This document shows positions 26,569-36,112 of a stretch of DNA of 64,000 nucleotides, one piece after another (within the stretch, counting starts at the first letter, position 1; each line of letters opens with the position of its first letter). Made by a program: the position numbers and the translations under genes. Where the stretch lies: the NCBI GenBank assembly GCA_026713545.1, contig JAPOOG010000087.1:1-64000 (forward strand), in the 5' to 3' direction. Below the pieces are notes generated by a model that did no database searches, was not told the DNA's origin, and saw nothing but the letters and a program-made list of their open reading frames with translations. Source of the DNA: Bryobacterales bacterium (GTDB taxonomy: Bacteria > Acidobacteriota > Terriglobia > Bryobacterales > UBA6623).

Positions 26569-27492
26569 TCATGCCAGCAGCCGCTTCAGATTGCCGCCGA
26601 GGATTGCTCGCACATCCTCGGCGGTAGCACCGAGTTCTTCGAGGATCGTTATTTGCGATTCCAGCACCGCACTGTTCCATCCCCGTGGAAAGAATGACGA
26701 GTCTGAGCCAAAAAGCAGCCGTTGCGCCCCATAAACCGCAAGGGCTCGACGGAATACGTCCTTGAGGTCCATCTCAGAGGCGAGGTACTTCACCCAGGAG
26801 TTCGTGCTGGAGGTATCGAGATACACATTCGGCGCCAAGTCTCCGAGCATCAGAACCTCGCGAAAATATCCGGCGCCGAAGTGAGGGATGACGAAGTTGA
26901 CCGAGGGGTGCTCCAAAGCGACTCGATGCAAAGAGATGGGATTGGAAAAGCTCATGTCGAACTTCGACGGCAGGTCCAGCTTCTTGCGTACTCCGACGGT
27001 CAGCACCCCCATGTGAACGAACACGACCAAGGGCCATCCATCCGCGAGTTCGTAAATGGGCCTCAGCGCATCGTCCTGTACGGAAAAGCGATGCATCGCC
27101 GGAAACAGGCAGATCCCCTTCAAGCCCAGCTTCTCGACCGCGTTTCGAGTTCGGTCCAATGCATCGGGCGTCCAGGGGTTGAGCATGAAGAAGCCGTGGA
27201 TACGGTCGGGGAAGGCCCGCGCCGCGTCCGCCGCCGACTGCTCATCGCCCGGCAGGCTCGCCATCAGCGCGATCTGCTCCACCCCGTAGCGGTCGAGTTC
27301 CTCTACCCACCGTGCGGCGAGTTGAGCAGTGTCTTTCGGCGGCAAGTCCCAACCGAGTTGTTCGACAATCGCATGGTCAGGATTCTCCTCGGGCAGCCCG
27401 GCCTTCTGCGACGCAAGAATGCGAAAGAAGTTGCGCGAGAACAAGTGCGCGTGAGCATCCCTGACCGGGACGTCGCCCCAAGGGGTTTGCAT
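26569..27492 (-). CDS. Amidohydrolase_2-family protein
   Basis: The 307-residue cytoplasmic protein begins with D-A-H-A-H-L-F (His14, His16), the metal pair of Amidohydrolase_2 barrels. V-F-V-H-M-G, V-I-P-H-F-G-A-G and F-G-S-D-S are later metal or catalytic positions in the order seen in ACMSD and TIM-barrel hydrolases. There is no signal peptide. Its reaction is not known. It lies 26 bases after the PBP1B gene on the same strand and may be co-transcribed with it, though the functional link is unclear. Confidence 0.82.
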   Translation of the reverse strand: MQTPWGDVPVRDAHAHLFSRNFFRILASQKAGLPEENPDHAIVEQLGWDLPPKDTAQLAARWVEELDRYGVEQIALMASLPGDEQSAADAARAFPDRIHGFFMLNPWTPDALDRTRNAVEKLGLKGICLFPAMHRFSVQDDALRPIYELADGWPLVVFVHMGVLTVGVRKKLDLPSKFDMSFSNPISLHRVALEHPSVNFVIPHFGAGYFREVLMLGDLAPNVYLDTSSTNSWVKYLASEMDLKDVFRRALAVYGAQRLLFGSDSSFFPRGWNSAVLESQITILEELGATAEDVRAILGGNLKRLLA

Positions 27493-27518
27493 GAGATGTT
27501 TCTTATCGCAGCCGAGGT

Positions 27519-30119
27519 TTACCGCAAGGCATCGAGGATACGTCCGAAGAACCCCTTCTTCTTCGGAGGGCTGTCCTCTTCCTGCCGCCCTTTGTCCGGC
27601 GGCGCATCCAGGACGGGGATCGTGATGCTCGGAGGTAATGCCTGCGGTTCCATGCCGCTGTCGGCGATCTCGACTTTGGACTCATCGCTGTCCTGCTTGC
27701 CCCCGCTATCCCAGCCGGCGACGTTGGTTGCCAACAACAATTGACGGCCCCGACCGCCGTGGAGCCGGCAGTAGCGGTTCGGTTGCGAGCCGGCGACGAA
27801 GACTTCCGTGCTCCTTTGTGGGCAGGAGTAGGTGCCCAACTCGTAGGTGACGGGGTCGATCTCGGCTGTCACGATGCCGTCCACGGGCTGGAACGGTTCC
27901 GGGTTGCGATACTCCCGCAACGTGTGCGCGCTCTTCATGAACTCGGTCCAAATCGGCAGCGCCGAGTGAGCGCCTTCCAAGGCCAAGTCGGTATTGTCGT
28001 CGAATCCTACCCAGGCCACGCACACCAGGTTCGACGTGTAGCCGGCGAACCAGCCATCGTCATCCGTGCCGGTCTTGCCGGCGGCGGGCTCGATGAAACC
28101 CATGCCCCGCACGCGCACCGCCGTGCCCCTGCGAATGACGTCCTCGAGCATGTGCGTAATGACGTAGGCAACCCGCGGATCAAGCACTTCTTCTTCCTGC
28201 GGACGGTTTCTCAGCAGAACGTTGCCTTTCGGGTCCGTGACGGATCGAATGAAGTACGGCTCCATCCGCTTGCCTCCATTCGCAAAGACCGTATAGGCGG
28301 CGGCGATATCGAGCGGCGTCACCTCGTACGCCCCCAGCGCTACCGCCGGAGTAGCTAGAATGTTCTCACCCAATCCCGCCCGCTTCGCCAAGTCGCTCAC
28401 GCGGTCGAACCCCGCTGATTCCGCCACCTTGACGGTCGAGATGTTCATCGACTTGACCAGCGCCGTCCGCATCGTGACCGTGCCGTAAATCTTGTTGGCA
28501 AAGTTCGACGGCTCGTAGGGCTTGTCGTCCCACCAGAACGTCGTGGGTACATCGTCAATGATGGAAATAGGCGTCAGTACTTCCCGCGTGAGCGACGTAA
28601 AGGGATCGTCCTCATGCTCGATCGCCGTGTCGATCGCGGCGGCGTAGACAAAGGGCTTGAAAGCCGACCCGGGCTGTCGGTAAGCCAAGACGCGGTTGAG
28701 TTGGCTTTCGCCGTAGTTACGGCCGCCGACGATCGCCTTGACTTCGCCGGTTGTCGGTTCAATTGCGACCAAGGCCGCCTGGGCGCGAGGCGCCGGGCCG
28801 CTCGGTGGGTATCCGAAGGCGGCGTACTTGCCGCGTTTGTGTTGCCGGGCCACCTTCTCGTCGACTTCGGCCATGCTCACGCGAATCGCTTCCACCGCGG
28901 CTCTTTGAAGCTGCATGTCGAGGGTCGTGTACACGTGGTACGACCCCGTGATCAATTCTTCCTCGCCGAAGTGTTGCCGTAAGCCACGGTTGACCAGATC
29001 GACGAAGTACGGCGCGTTGCTGTATTCGATCTTGCCGTGCGCCAGCTCAATCTCCTCCTCAACGGCTGCCCGGTAGTCGTCCAATCTGATGTATTGCTCC
29101 CTCAGCATCGCCCGCAGAACCGTGTCGCGGCGCTTCTTGGCGCGCTCCGGGTGGCGGTAGGGGTTGAGGTAGCTTGGCCGCTGGATCAAGCCCGCCAGCA
29201 GCGCCGCTTCGTGCAGTTCCAGAGCGCGGAGGTCTTTGTCGAAGTAGGTTTCGGCAGCCTCTCCCATCCCCATGACGTTGAAGCTACCGCGCCGTCCCAA
29301 GGGAACCTGATTTGCGTAAAACTCGAAGATCTGCTCCTTGGTAAGCCGACTCTCGAGTTGCAGAGCGATCATCGCTTCCTCGATCTTGCGCTTGGGGGTC
29401 GGGTCCGGTCTCAGGAAGAACTGGCGCGCTAACTGCTGCGTCAGCGTTGAGGTTCCCCGAGGCCGGCGCCATTCGACAAGCCCGTCGAAAGCGGCTCGCG
29501 TCGCGCGGATGATATCGATTCCCCTGTGGCTGAAGAAGCGGTGGTCCTCGATGGCCAGTACTGCGTTTCTCAAGACCGCGGGAATGTCGTTGTAGGCGAC
29601 CAGCCTCCGCTTGGAGCGCGTCTGATCAGAGAGGTTCGTGACGAGGGAGGGCTCCAGCTCGTACGCGGTCTGCGGGTTGTTGTCGTTCAGGGAAACGATT
29701 CTCGAGACACGGCCTTCGCTGAAATACAGAACTGCCGGTTCCTGAATGAAGTAGGAGAGTACCCCCGGATAAACCTCAATCGAGTCCGGCTTGATGCTGA
29801 AGTGGCCTATCTGGTTGTGCCGCGACTCTGAGTAACCCGCCTCGCGCAGGTGCGCAACAACATCGGCGATCGACATCTCGTCGCCGACGAACACCGGATC
29901 CGGAGCAGCCAGAATCTTGGAAGTACGGTTGAAGGGGCCGCCGTGCAGCTTGGCGTCGATGAGTTTCGCGTACTCCCAGTAGAAGTGGTTGAAGGCCACT
30001 CCGCCCGCGATGGCCGTGATCAGAAACAGAGCCAGCAGTACTTTTCCGAACGGACTCTTTGCCAGCCGCAACAGCCGGCCAAGCATACGAGAGCGGACTA
30101 CAAGTTTTCCCTTGCCCAT
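27519..30119 (-). CDS. Bifunctional penicillin-binding protein, PBP1B type
   Basis: The 866-residue protein has one N-terminal membrane helix (about 27-45) followed by a UB2H-like region (about 75-160), which marks the PBP1B branch. A family-51 glycosyltransferase has the catalytic Glu191 in E-D-H-R-F-F and S-T-L-T-Q-Q-L-A-R. The transpeptidase has P-G-S-A-F-K-P-F (SxxK), K-S-M-N (SxN) and K-T-G-T-D. It polymerises and crosslinks peptidoglycan. An acidic, Pro-rich tail follows the KTG motif. It lies between proS and the amidohydrolase gene. Confidence 0.93.
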   Translation of the reverse strand: MGKGKLVVRSRMLGRLLRLAKSPFGKVLLALFLITAIAGGVAFNHFYWEYAKLIDAKLHGGPFNRTSKILAAPDPVFVGDEMSIADVVAHLREAGYSESRHNQIGHFSIKPDSIEVYPGVLSYFIQEPAVLYFSEGRVSRIVSLNDNNPQTAYELEPSLVTNLSDQTRSKRRLVAYNDIPAVLRNAVLAIEDHRFFSHRGIDIIRATRAAFDGLVEWRRPRGTSTLTQQLARQFFLRPDPTPKRKIEEAMIALQLESRLTKEQIFEFYANQVPLGRRGSFNVMGMGEAAETYFDKDLRALELHEAALLAGLIQRPSYLNPYRHPERAKKRRDTVLRAMLREQYIRLDDYRAAVEEEIELAHGKIEYSNAPYFVDLVNRGLRQHFGEEELITGSYHVYTTLDMQLQRAAVEAIRVSMAEVDEKVARQHKRGKYAAFGYPPSGPAPRAQAALVAIEPTTGEVKAIVGGRNYGESQLNRVLAYRQPGSAFKPFVYAAAIDTAIEHEDDPFTSLTREVLTPISIIDDVPTTFWWDDKPYEPSNFANKIYGTVTMRTALVKSMNISTVKVAESAGFDRVSDLAKRAGLGENILATPAVALGAYEVTPLDIAAAYTVFANGGKRMEPYFIRSVTDPKGNVLLRNRPQEEEVLDPRVAYVITHMLEDVIRRGTAVRVRGMGFIEPAAGKTGTDDDGWFAGYTSNLVCVAWVGFDDNTDLALEGAHSALPIWTEFMKSAHTLREYRNPEPFQPVDGIVTAEIDPVTYELGTYSCPQRSTEVFVAGSQPNRYCRLHGGRGRQLLLATNVAGWDSGGKQDSDESKVEIADSGMEPQALPPSITIPVLDAPPDKGRQEEDSPPKKKGFFGRILDALR

Positions 30120-30263
30120 TCCGTCACCTGGTTCGTCAGCATGCCGCGCCCTGAAACTCCCTGGAATTCGTCACTTCGGATCAATGGGGCGCGGTGTGCT
30201 TTCGCAAACCGCGAGAGCGCCGGCGGGAACGGGGCTCGCGGGCCGTGTTTTCCCGGAGCAGCA
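30120..30263. other. Spacer between proS and the PBP gene
   Basis: These 144 bases hold no gene that I can support. The strong ORF-like reads over them are shadows. No promoter was recognised for the PBP gene on the minus strand. Confidence 0.4.
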
Positions 30264-31991
30264 TCATGTGAAAGCGCTCGGATTGACGGCCTTCGCCAAC
30301 TCCTCGGCGAGCCGCATAGCAGCTTCTTCGAGTCTAACATCGGTAGATTGACGTGTCGAGCGGACCTTCAGTTCCACGATTCCTTCGGAAATCTTCTTGC
30401 CGATCGTGAAACGGTAGGGGATACCAATCAAGTCGGCATCCGAGAACTTTACGCCGGCGCGCTCTCTTCGGTTGTCGTAGATCACGTCGATGCCCTGGCT
30501 CCGGCAGTCCTCATAGAGCGACTCCGAGGCCTGCCGCTGGGCGTCGTTCTTCAGATTCACCGGCGTGATGATGGCTTCGAAAGGAGTGATCGATGCCGGC
30601 AATACCATGCCCGCGTCATCGTGATTCTGTTCGACGGCGGTGGCGAGAATGCGCTCCAGCCCGATGCCGTACGAACCCATGATCGGAGTCACTTCCTTGT
30701 CATTGGGGTCGAGCACGCTCAGTCCCATCGATTCGGAATAACGGCGGTCGAGCTTGAAGATGTGTCCGACCTCGATGCATTTTCGCAGCGTGACGGGTTT
30801 GCCGCATTGCGCGCATGCATCGCCTTCGGCTACATCTCGGAGATCGACGAAGCTTGTCTCGAAATCGCGTCCGGGCGTCACGTGGCGCAGATGATAGTGG
30901 TCTCGGTTGGCGCCGGAGATCAGATCACGGCGGTTCCGAAGCGCCTCGTCGGTAAGGATGGTGAGTTCCTTCACACCCACAGGGCCTAAGGATCCCGCGT
31001 CCGCGCCGAACCATTCACGGATCTCCTCGGGATGAGCCGGCCTCACTTTCGTCGCAGCAATGACCGACCCGAGTTTCGCTTCATTCAGCGAGTGGTCTCC
31101 GCGCAGCAAGACGAGGTACGGCTTCTGATCCGCCACGATGACGAGGCTCTTGATGTGCGATGTCTCCGGAGAACCATCAAACGCGGCAACTTCAGCGATT
31201 GTTTTCTTGCCGGGAGTGTGAAACTCCTCCAGAGGTAGGTCTTCAGCAGAGTCCGGTTGCGTGGGAGGTCGCGGCGTAGAGCGAGCCATCTCAAGATTGG
31301 CCGCGTAGCCGCAGCCCTTGCAGAGAACGATCACGTCTTCACCTGCATCCGATGGCGCCGCGAATTCGTGCGATTGGCTGCCACCCATCTCACCGGAATG
31401 CGCCTCCACCGTGATATATTTCAATCCGCAGCGATCGAAGATGCGGCAATAGGCCGCGTGATGCTTCTTGTAGCTGACGTCGAGGCCGGCGGCGTCCAGA
31501 TCGAAGGAGTACGAATCCTTCATCGTGAAGCGCCGCGCGCGAATCAGACCCGACTTCGGCCGTGGTTCGTCTCGAAACTTCGCCTGAATCTGGTACCACA
31601 ACTGCGGCAATTGCTTGTAGCTGCGCAACTCACCGGTGGCGATGGAGGTCATGACCTCTTCTTCCGTCATGCCTAGACACAGATCATGCCCCCAGCGGTC
31701 TTGCAGGCGGAACATGTCGTGGCCGATGGCATCCCAGCGGCCGCTCTTTTGCCAGACTTTTGCGGGATGCAGTTCCGGCAGGAACATCTCTTGCGCGCCG
31801 ATGGCGTCCATCTCCTCCCGGATCACCTGCTCGATCTTGAGCAGCGAGCGCCTGGCTAAATAGAGGTGGCTGTATAGGCCGGCTGCAAGTTGCCGGATGT
31901 AGCCTGCTCGCAGCAGGAGCTGGTGACTGACGACGTCGGCTTCGTGCGGCGTCTCGCGATGTGTGGGAATGAATAGCTGGCTCCAGCGCAT
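30264..31991 (-). CDS. proS: Prolyl-tRNA synthetase
   Basis: The 575-residue protein starts at ATG 31991 (M-R-W-S-Q-L-F-I-P-T). A GTG at 32003 would add four residues, and a GGTGGA sequence lies about eight bases before the ATG. The class II core has R-A-G-Y-I-R-Q-L-A-A-G (motif 1), R-D-E-P-R-P-K-S-G-L-I-R-A-R-R-F (motif 2), and G-S-Y-G-I-G-L-E-R (motif 3). A bacterial YbaK-type editing insertion (about residues 220-390) lies between motifs 2 and 3. It charges tRNA-Pro and can deacylate mischarged Ala-tRNA. This is the first gene of the minus-strand run. Confidence 0.96.
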   Translation of the reverse strand: MRWSQLFIPTHRETPHEADVVSHQLLLRAGYIRQLAAGLYSHLYLARRSLLKIEQVIREEMDAIGAQEMFLPELHPAKVWQKSGRWDAIGHDMFRLQDRWGHDLCLGMTEEEVMTSIATGELRSYKQLPQLWYQIQAKFRDEPRPKSGLIRARRFTMKDSYSFDLDAAGLDVSYKKHHAAYCRIFDRCGLKYITVEAHSGEMGGSQSHEFAAPSDAGEDVIVLCKGCGYAANLEMARSTPRPPTQPDSAEDLPLEEFHTPGKKTIAEVAAFDGSPETSHIKSLVIVADQKPYLVLLRGDHSLNEAKLGSVIAATKVRPAHPEEIREWFGADAGSLGPVGVKELTILTDEALRNRRDLISGANRDHYHLRHVTPGRDFETSFVDLRDVAEGDACAQCGKPVTLRKCIEVGHIFKLDRRYSESMGLSVLDPNDKEVTPIMGSYGIGLERILATAVEQNHDDAGMVLPASITPFEAIITPVNLKNDAQRQASESLYEDCRSQGIDVIYDNRRERAGVKFSDADLIGIPYRFTIGKKISEGIVELKVRSTRQSTDVRLEEAAMRLAEELAKAVNPSAFT

Positions 31992-32313
31992 GGTGCTTTC
32001 CACCGCGTCCTACGATCTGGATCTGACGGGGGAACGAGGGCCGCAGACGGAACTCTCAAACCGTCTCCAAGAGGCCCAAAACGGCGGGATAATGCACGCC
32101 CATTGTACCATGCGGAGGGTCCCGGACCGGTTTTCGAGAGAGGTTCCGGCATCTTGGCCGTTGCATCGGCCGCGACGGGTTCAGTGGTACAGTTGGGACG
32201 AGACGGCCCGCAATGTTCTCGAAACCTACCGATGTGTTACCTCTCAGATCTGGCATACGTCCTACTGAAGAGCCTTGAAAGGCCCCGTTTCCCACTCACC
32301 TCAAAAGCTCGAG

Positions 32314-33948
32314 ATGGCGAGTATTCCTGATCCCGTGACGTCGCAGAACGTCCAGCCGCAGCCGAAAGTAAGCATCTGGGTCTGGATGCTTCCCAATTTC
32401 ACGGTATTCGTTTCGAGCCTATGCATCATGGTCGTTGAACTGGTGGCCGGGCGCCTGATCGCACGGTACGTAGGCAGCTCGCTCTATACCTGGACATCCG
32501 TCATCGGCATCGTTCTGGCAGGGATCGCCGTCGGCAACTACCTTGGCGGACGGCTGGCGGACCGCTACCGACCAACCGAAGCATTGGCGTCGCTCTTCCT
32601 CATCGCCTCGGCGACATGTTTGCTGACCCCCATGCTCAACATTCACGCCGGAAACTGGATGCTGCTGCGCGATCAGGAGTGGGTTCTGCGGATCTTCGCC
32701 CATGTCTTCCTGGTGTTCTTTCTGCCTTCGGCCTTGCTCGGGACCATCGGGCCAGTGGCAGCCAAAATGGCCCTAGACCTGGGCCGCGAGACTGGACGGA
32801 CTGTGGGCAGCGTCTATTCCTGGGGCGCCGTTGGCAGCATCGTCGGCACGTTCCTGACGGGCTATTACCTGATCGCCGCAATCGGCACCGTGGCTGTCCT
32901 GCTCGGCGTGGCGGCTATTCTGCTGGGTATGGCCTTCCTGTTTGGGGCCCGCTCGCTGCTGGCGTTCCTTTGGACCGGCGTAGTCGTCGCCTCCTTCATC
33001 GCCATGAGCGGCCCGTTCGAACAGGCCCGCGTGGTCGGCGAGCGCTTGGGCCTGCGCCCGTACGAGAGTGACTGGATCCATTTTCAGGAGGAGACACAGT
33101 ACGCGCTGATCACTGTCGAAGACGACATGGAAATGGAGGGCGTGCGATCGATGACTCTCGATTTTCTGATCCATGCCTACGTGGACATGAACGATACCGT
33201 CAGGCTGATCTATGAGTACGAACAGGTATACGCCGCCGTGACGCGGGCCGCCGTCAAGGACTGGCCCCAGGGTCATGTGCTACGAGCGCTCTCGCTCGGC
33301 GGAGGCGGCTTCGTCTTTCCACGCTGGCTGCTGCGCCATTGGCCGGACAGCTATCTGGAAGTCGCCGAGATCGATCCCGAGGTCACCCGTGCGGCGCATG
33401 AGACCTTCGGACTACCGGCCGACACCCCGATCCGTATCTTCAACCTCGATGCGCGGAATCACGTCGAAGATATCCTGCGACGGCAGGAAACCGTCGCAGA
33501 AGACCTCTTCGATCTGGTCTATTCCGACGCCTTCAATCACTATTCACCACCGTTTCATCTGACGACCAAGGATTTCAACGAGAAGCTGCGGCAACTCATG
33601 ACGCCCGACGGCGTATTGCTGGTGAACGTCATCGATATATACCGCTCCGGTCGTTTCGTCGGTGCAATGATCAACACGCTGGAGCAGAGCTTCCCGCACG
33701 TCTACGTAATATCCAGCTCCTTGGCCGGTCCTTCTGACGACGATGAGCGTGATACGTTCATCGTGCTGGGATCGGGGCGCCCACTCGACGTCAACGAGTT
33801 GTCCATCAACTCAGCCATCGGCATGGTGCTTGATCCCGAGCAGCTCGCCACGCTCCGTAGGCGCTCGCAGGGCCTCGTCTTCACTGACGATTATGCACCC
33901 GTCGATAACCTTCTCGCGCCGGTCATCCGGATGGCCTCTAGGCGGTAA
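32314..33948 (+). CDS. Fused membrane protein / spermidine-synthase-like enzyme
   Basis: The 544-residue protein starts at ATG 32314; TTG 32275 is possible. The N-terminal half has about six hydrophobic helices (T-V-F-V-S-S-L-C-I-M-V-V-E-L, G-I-V-L-A-G-I-A-V-G). The C-terminal half is a methyltransferase-like spermidine synthase fold with L-S-L-G-G-G-G-F-V-F-P, E-V-A-E-I-D-P-E-V and V-Y-S-D-A-F-N-H. Fused MFS/spermidine-synthase proteins of this kind are widespread but of unproven activity. The D-A-F position is that of the catalytic Asp. An unusual, long, partly acidic insertion separates the two halves. It is divergent from proS. Confidence 0.8.
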   Translation: MASIPDPVTSQNVQPQPKVSIWVWMLPNFTVFVSSLCIMVVELVAGRLIARYVGSSLYTWTSVIGIVLAGIAVGNYLGGRLADRYRPTEALASLFLIASATCLLTPMLNIHAGNWMLLRDQEWVLRIFAHVFLVFFLPSALLGTIGPVAAKMALDLGRETGRTVGSVYSWGAVGSIVGTFLTGYYLIAAIGTVAVLLGVAAILLGMAFLFGARSLLAFLWTGVVVASFIAMSGPFEQARVVGERLGLRPYESDWIHFQEETQYALITVEDDMEMEGVRSMTLDFLIHAYVDMNDTVRLIYEYEQVYAAVTRAAVKDWPQGHVLRALSLGGGGFVFPRWLLRHWPDSYLEVAEIDPEVTRAAHETFGLPADTPIRIFNLDARNHVEDILRRQETVAEDLFDLVYSDAFNHYSPPFHLTTKDFNEKLRQLMTPDGVLLVNVIDIYRSGRFVGAMINTLEQSFPHVYVISSSLAGPSDDDERDTFIVLGSGRPLDVNELSINSAIGMVLDPEQLATLRRRSQGLVFTDDYAPVDNLLAPVIRMASRR

Positions 33949-34114
33949 GAGTCTACCTCGGGCGTGGAGGTAGCTCCATGCACGGCTGTCGTACAAAGGC
34001 GGTACGACTGGCCTGAGAAGGATCTGTAGGGTACAATTCGTTGAGGGGCTGCCGGTTTCTTCGTTCCTCGCTCGACCGGCATTCTTGCAGAGTTTCTCGT
34101 TGGTGGAGGTATGT

Positions 34115-34312
34115 GTGGCTGAAGTCTATGTTCAAGAGGGCGAATCGCTTGACGGCGCACTGCGGCGTTTCAAAAGGAAAGTGCAGCACGAAGACATCAT
34201 CAAAGAGGTCAAGCGGCACTCCTACTATTTGAAGCCCGGAGAAAAAAAGCGGGTCAAGCAGGCGCTGGCGCGCAAGCGGAGCCGCAAGAAGATGCGCCGC
34301 GAGACTCGTTAG
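34115..34312 (+). CDS. rpsU: 30S ribosomal protein S21
   Basis: The 65-residue product matches S21 along its whole length: A-E-V-Y-V-Q-E-G-E-S-L-D-G-A-L-R-R-F-K-R, then E-V-K-R-H-S-Y-Y-L-K-P, ending in R-K-R-S-R-K-K-M-R-R. GTG 34115 is chosen because S21 begins with (M)AEV and because GGAGG (34105-34109) lies six bases before it; the open frame reaches further up to 34085. S21 binds the 30S head and helps initiation. The gene is solitary; mtaB follows after 78 bases. Confidence 0.95.
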   Translation: MAEVYVQEGESLDGALRRFKRKVQHEDIIKEVKRHSYYLKPGEKKRVKQALARKRSRKKMRRETR

Positions 34313-34340
34313 TGTTCTGAGAATTGGCTGGTTACCGTTT

Positions 34341-34354
34341 CCCCGGCGGGGTTT
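34341..34354 (+). terminator. Possible weak terminator after rpsU
   Basis: CCCC (34341-34344) and GGGG (34348-34351) can pair around GGC, followed by TTT. The stem is short, so termination would be weak. Confidence 0.3.
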
Positions 34355-34390
34355 CAGCCCGACTCCTTCCCGCCGCCAGGGTCAATCTTC

Positions 34391-35749
34391 ATGCGTTCCC
34401 GTCGGCGAGTCCCCACAAAGAGCTTCTCCGTGCGAAGTTTCGGCTGCCGCGCTTCGCAGTCGGATGGCGCCGCCATCGCGGCTGACCTGCAGCGCCGAGG
34501 TTTGGAAACCGCTTCGGGTCCGGCCGATCTCGTCGTCATCAACACCTGTACCGTCACGTCGGAAGCGGACCGGGATGCCCGGCAGGCGATCCGCCACGCG
34601 TATCGAGAAAATCCGGAGTCCGAGATTCTTGTAACGGGCTGCTACGCCCAGCGCCTTTCTACGGAACTCGCTGATCTCCCCGGCGTCAAGTGGGTCATCG
34701 GTAATTCGCACAAGACACAGATCGGGACGATCGTTGCCGACGCTCTGGTCAACCCGTCGGCTCCTGCGAGCCAAGCTGCTTACCACGGAGAGATCAGCCT
34801 TGGCGGAACGCTGGTCGGAAACATCTTCGATCAAAAGCAGTTTCTCTCGGCACCGGTTGTCGAGGCGGGACCGGATCGCACGCGTCCCAACCTCAAGATT
34901 CAAGACGGCTGCGGCAATCGCTGCAGCTTCTGCGTGATCCCCTCCGTGCGCGGCGCCAGCCGGAGCGCTCCGATCGGATTCGTCATCGAGCAGGTGAGAA
35001 TGTTGTCGGAACGCTACAGCGAGGTTGTGCTCACCGGAATCAACCTTGGACGATGGGGTCGGGACCTTCCCGAAAAATCGCGCTTAGCTCATCTGCTTCG
35101 AATGGTGCTGGTCGAGACAGGCGTCGCGAAGCTGCGCCTGAGCTCGATCGAGCCCATGGACTGGACCGAAGAACTGCTGGAGCTTGTTGCAACGACGCCC
35201 CGTCTTGCCAAGCACGTCCACATCCCTCTGCAATCCGCTTCCGACACGGTCCTCCGGAGAATGCGCCGGCGCTACCGAGCACGCCACTATACGAGCCGCA
35301 TCGAGAAGGCTCGTTCCCTCATGCCGACAGCTTCCATCGGCGCTGACGTCATGGTGGGTTTTCCCGGCGAGAGCGATCTTGAATTCGAAGAGACCCGCCG
35401 GTTCATCGCTGAGATGCCCTTCACCTACTTGCACGTTTTCAGCTACTCGTCGCGGCTGGGCACCGAAGCGAGCGTCATGCCGGACGAGCCGGTGAAGCCG
35501 GTAAAGAAACTGCGCAACCGCGTGCTGCGGGAGTTGGCAGCGGAGAAGAACCTGGCGTTCCGGAGCAGTCTGATCGGTACTGTATTCGATGCCGTCACCC
35601 TCGACCAACGAGCCGGCGGAGGCAGTCGCGCGCTCACCGACAATTACATCCCCGTGCGCCTTCCCGATCAGGAGCTCGCCCCGGGCATGCCGGTCCGTGT
35701 CCGTCTGAGCGAATGCAACGGCAGCACTACCTTTGCTCGATTGGCCTGA
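34391..35749 (+). CDS. mtaB: tRNA (t6A37) methylthiotransferase MtaB
   Basis: The 452-residue protein is a MiaB-family enzyme. The N-terminal UPF0004 domain has cysteines C19 (S-F-G-C-R), C53 (N-T-C-T-V) and C84 (V-T-G-C-Y). The radical SAM site is C-G-N-R-C-S-F-C (C174, C178, C181), and a TRAM domain closes the protein. It adds a methylthio group to t6A at position 37 of tRNAs. Length fits MtaB rather than RimO or MiaB. Its N-terminal S-F-G-C-R-A-S-Q-S-D-G differs from the common L-G-C-K-x-N, but the cysteine is kept. It follows rpsU in the same direction. Confidence 0.9.
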   Translation: MRSRRRVPTKSFSVRSFGCRASQSDGAAIAADLQRRGLETASGPADLVVINTCTVTSEADRDARQAIRHAYRENPESEILVTGCYAQRLSTELADLPGVKWVIGNSHKTQIGTIVADALVNPSAPASQAAYHGEISLGGTLVGNIFDQKQFLSAPVVEAGPDRTRPNLKIQDGCGNRCSFCVIPSVRGASRSAPIGFVIEQVRMLSERYSEVVLTGINLGRWGRDLPEKSRLAHLLRMVLVETGVAKLRLSSIEPMDWTEELLELVATTPRLAKHVHIPLQSASDTVLRRMRRRYRARHYTSRIEKARSLMPTASIGADVMVGFPGESDLEFEETRRFIAEMPFTYLHVFSYSSRLGTEASVMPDEPVKPVKKLRNRVLRELAAEKNLAFRSSLIGTVFDAVTLDQRAGGGSRALTDNYIPVRLPDQELAPGMPVRVRLSECNGSTTFARLA

Positions 35750-36112
35750 GCAGCGATCATTTCCCGGTCACGCTCAGGAACTCCAGCGGTTGTTCGTATA
35801 CCGGCACGGCCATGCCGGAGGAAATTGCCACGGAAGCACTGGCAACCCGACCGTTCCGACGGCCTGAAACTCCCTATGGTCACGATCAGCTCAACCCTGG
35901 ACCAATATCGGTTCCACAACATGTTGCGAATGCGCTGGCCTGAAACATCCCCCAGATCAAGCGGCCTTGACGCCGATCCGGATGTTTCTTGCTCGAATGA
36001 TCCGCACCGCGTAGCGGGGCGGGGGCAGGACTGACCTGTAGCCCTCCGAACGAGGTCTCCTTCGTATCCCGATCTCCACATACCGACCCAACGAGTGTGG
36101 AGGTATGCAGAA
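35750..36112. other. Spacer of 363 bases, containing a 66-bp repeat
   Basis: No gene is supported between the convergent mtaB and symporter genes. A small hairpin (CGGCACGGCCATGCCG, 35799-35816) and the repeat at 35940-36005 are the only structures noticed. Confidence 0.5.
35940..36005 (+). repeat. 66-bp dispersed repeat, copy 2
   Basis: It aligns without gaps to 1587-1652 over 66 bases (53 identical). AAACATCC (35943-35950) and GGATGTTT (35980-35987) form an 8-bp inverted repeat. Being gap-free over a fixed length suggests a unit rather than random sequence. Confidence 0.7.
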
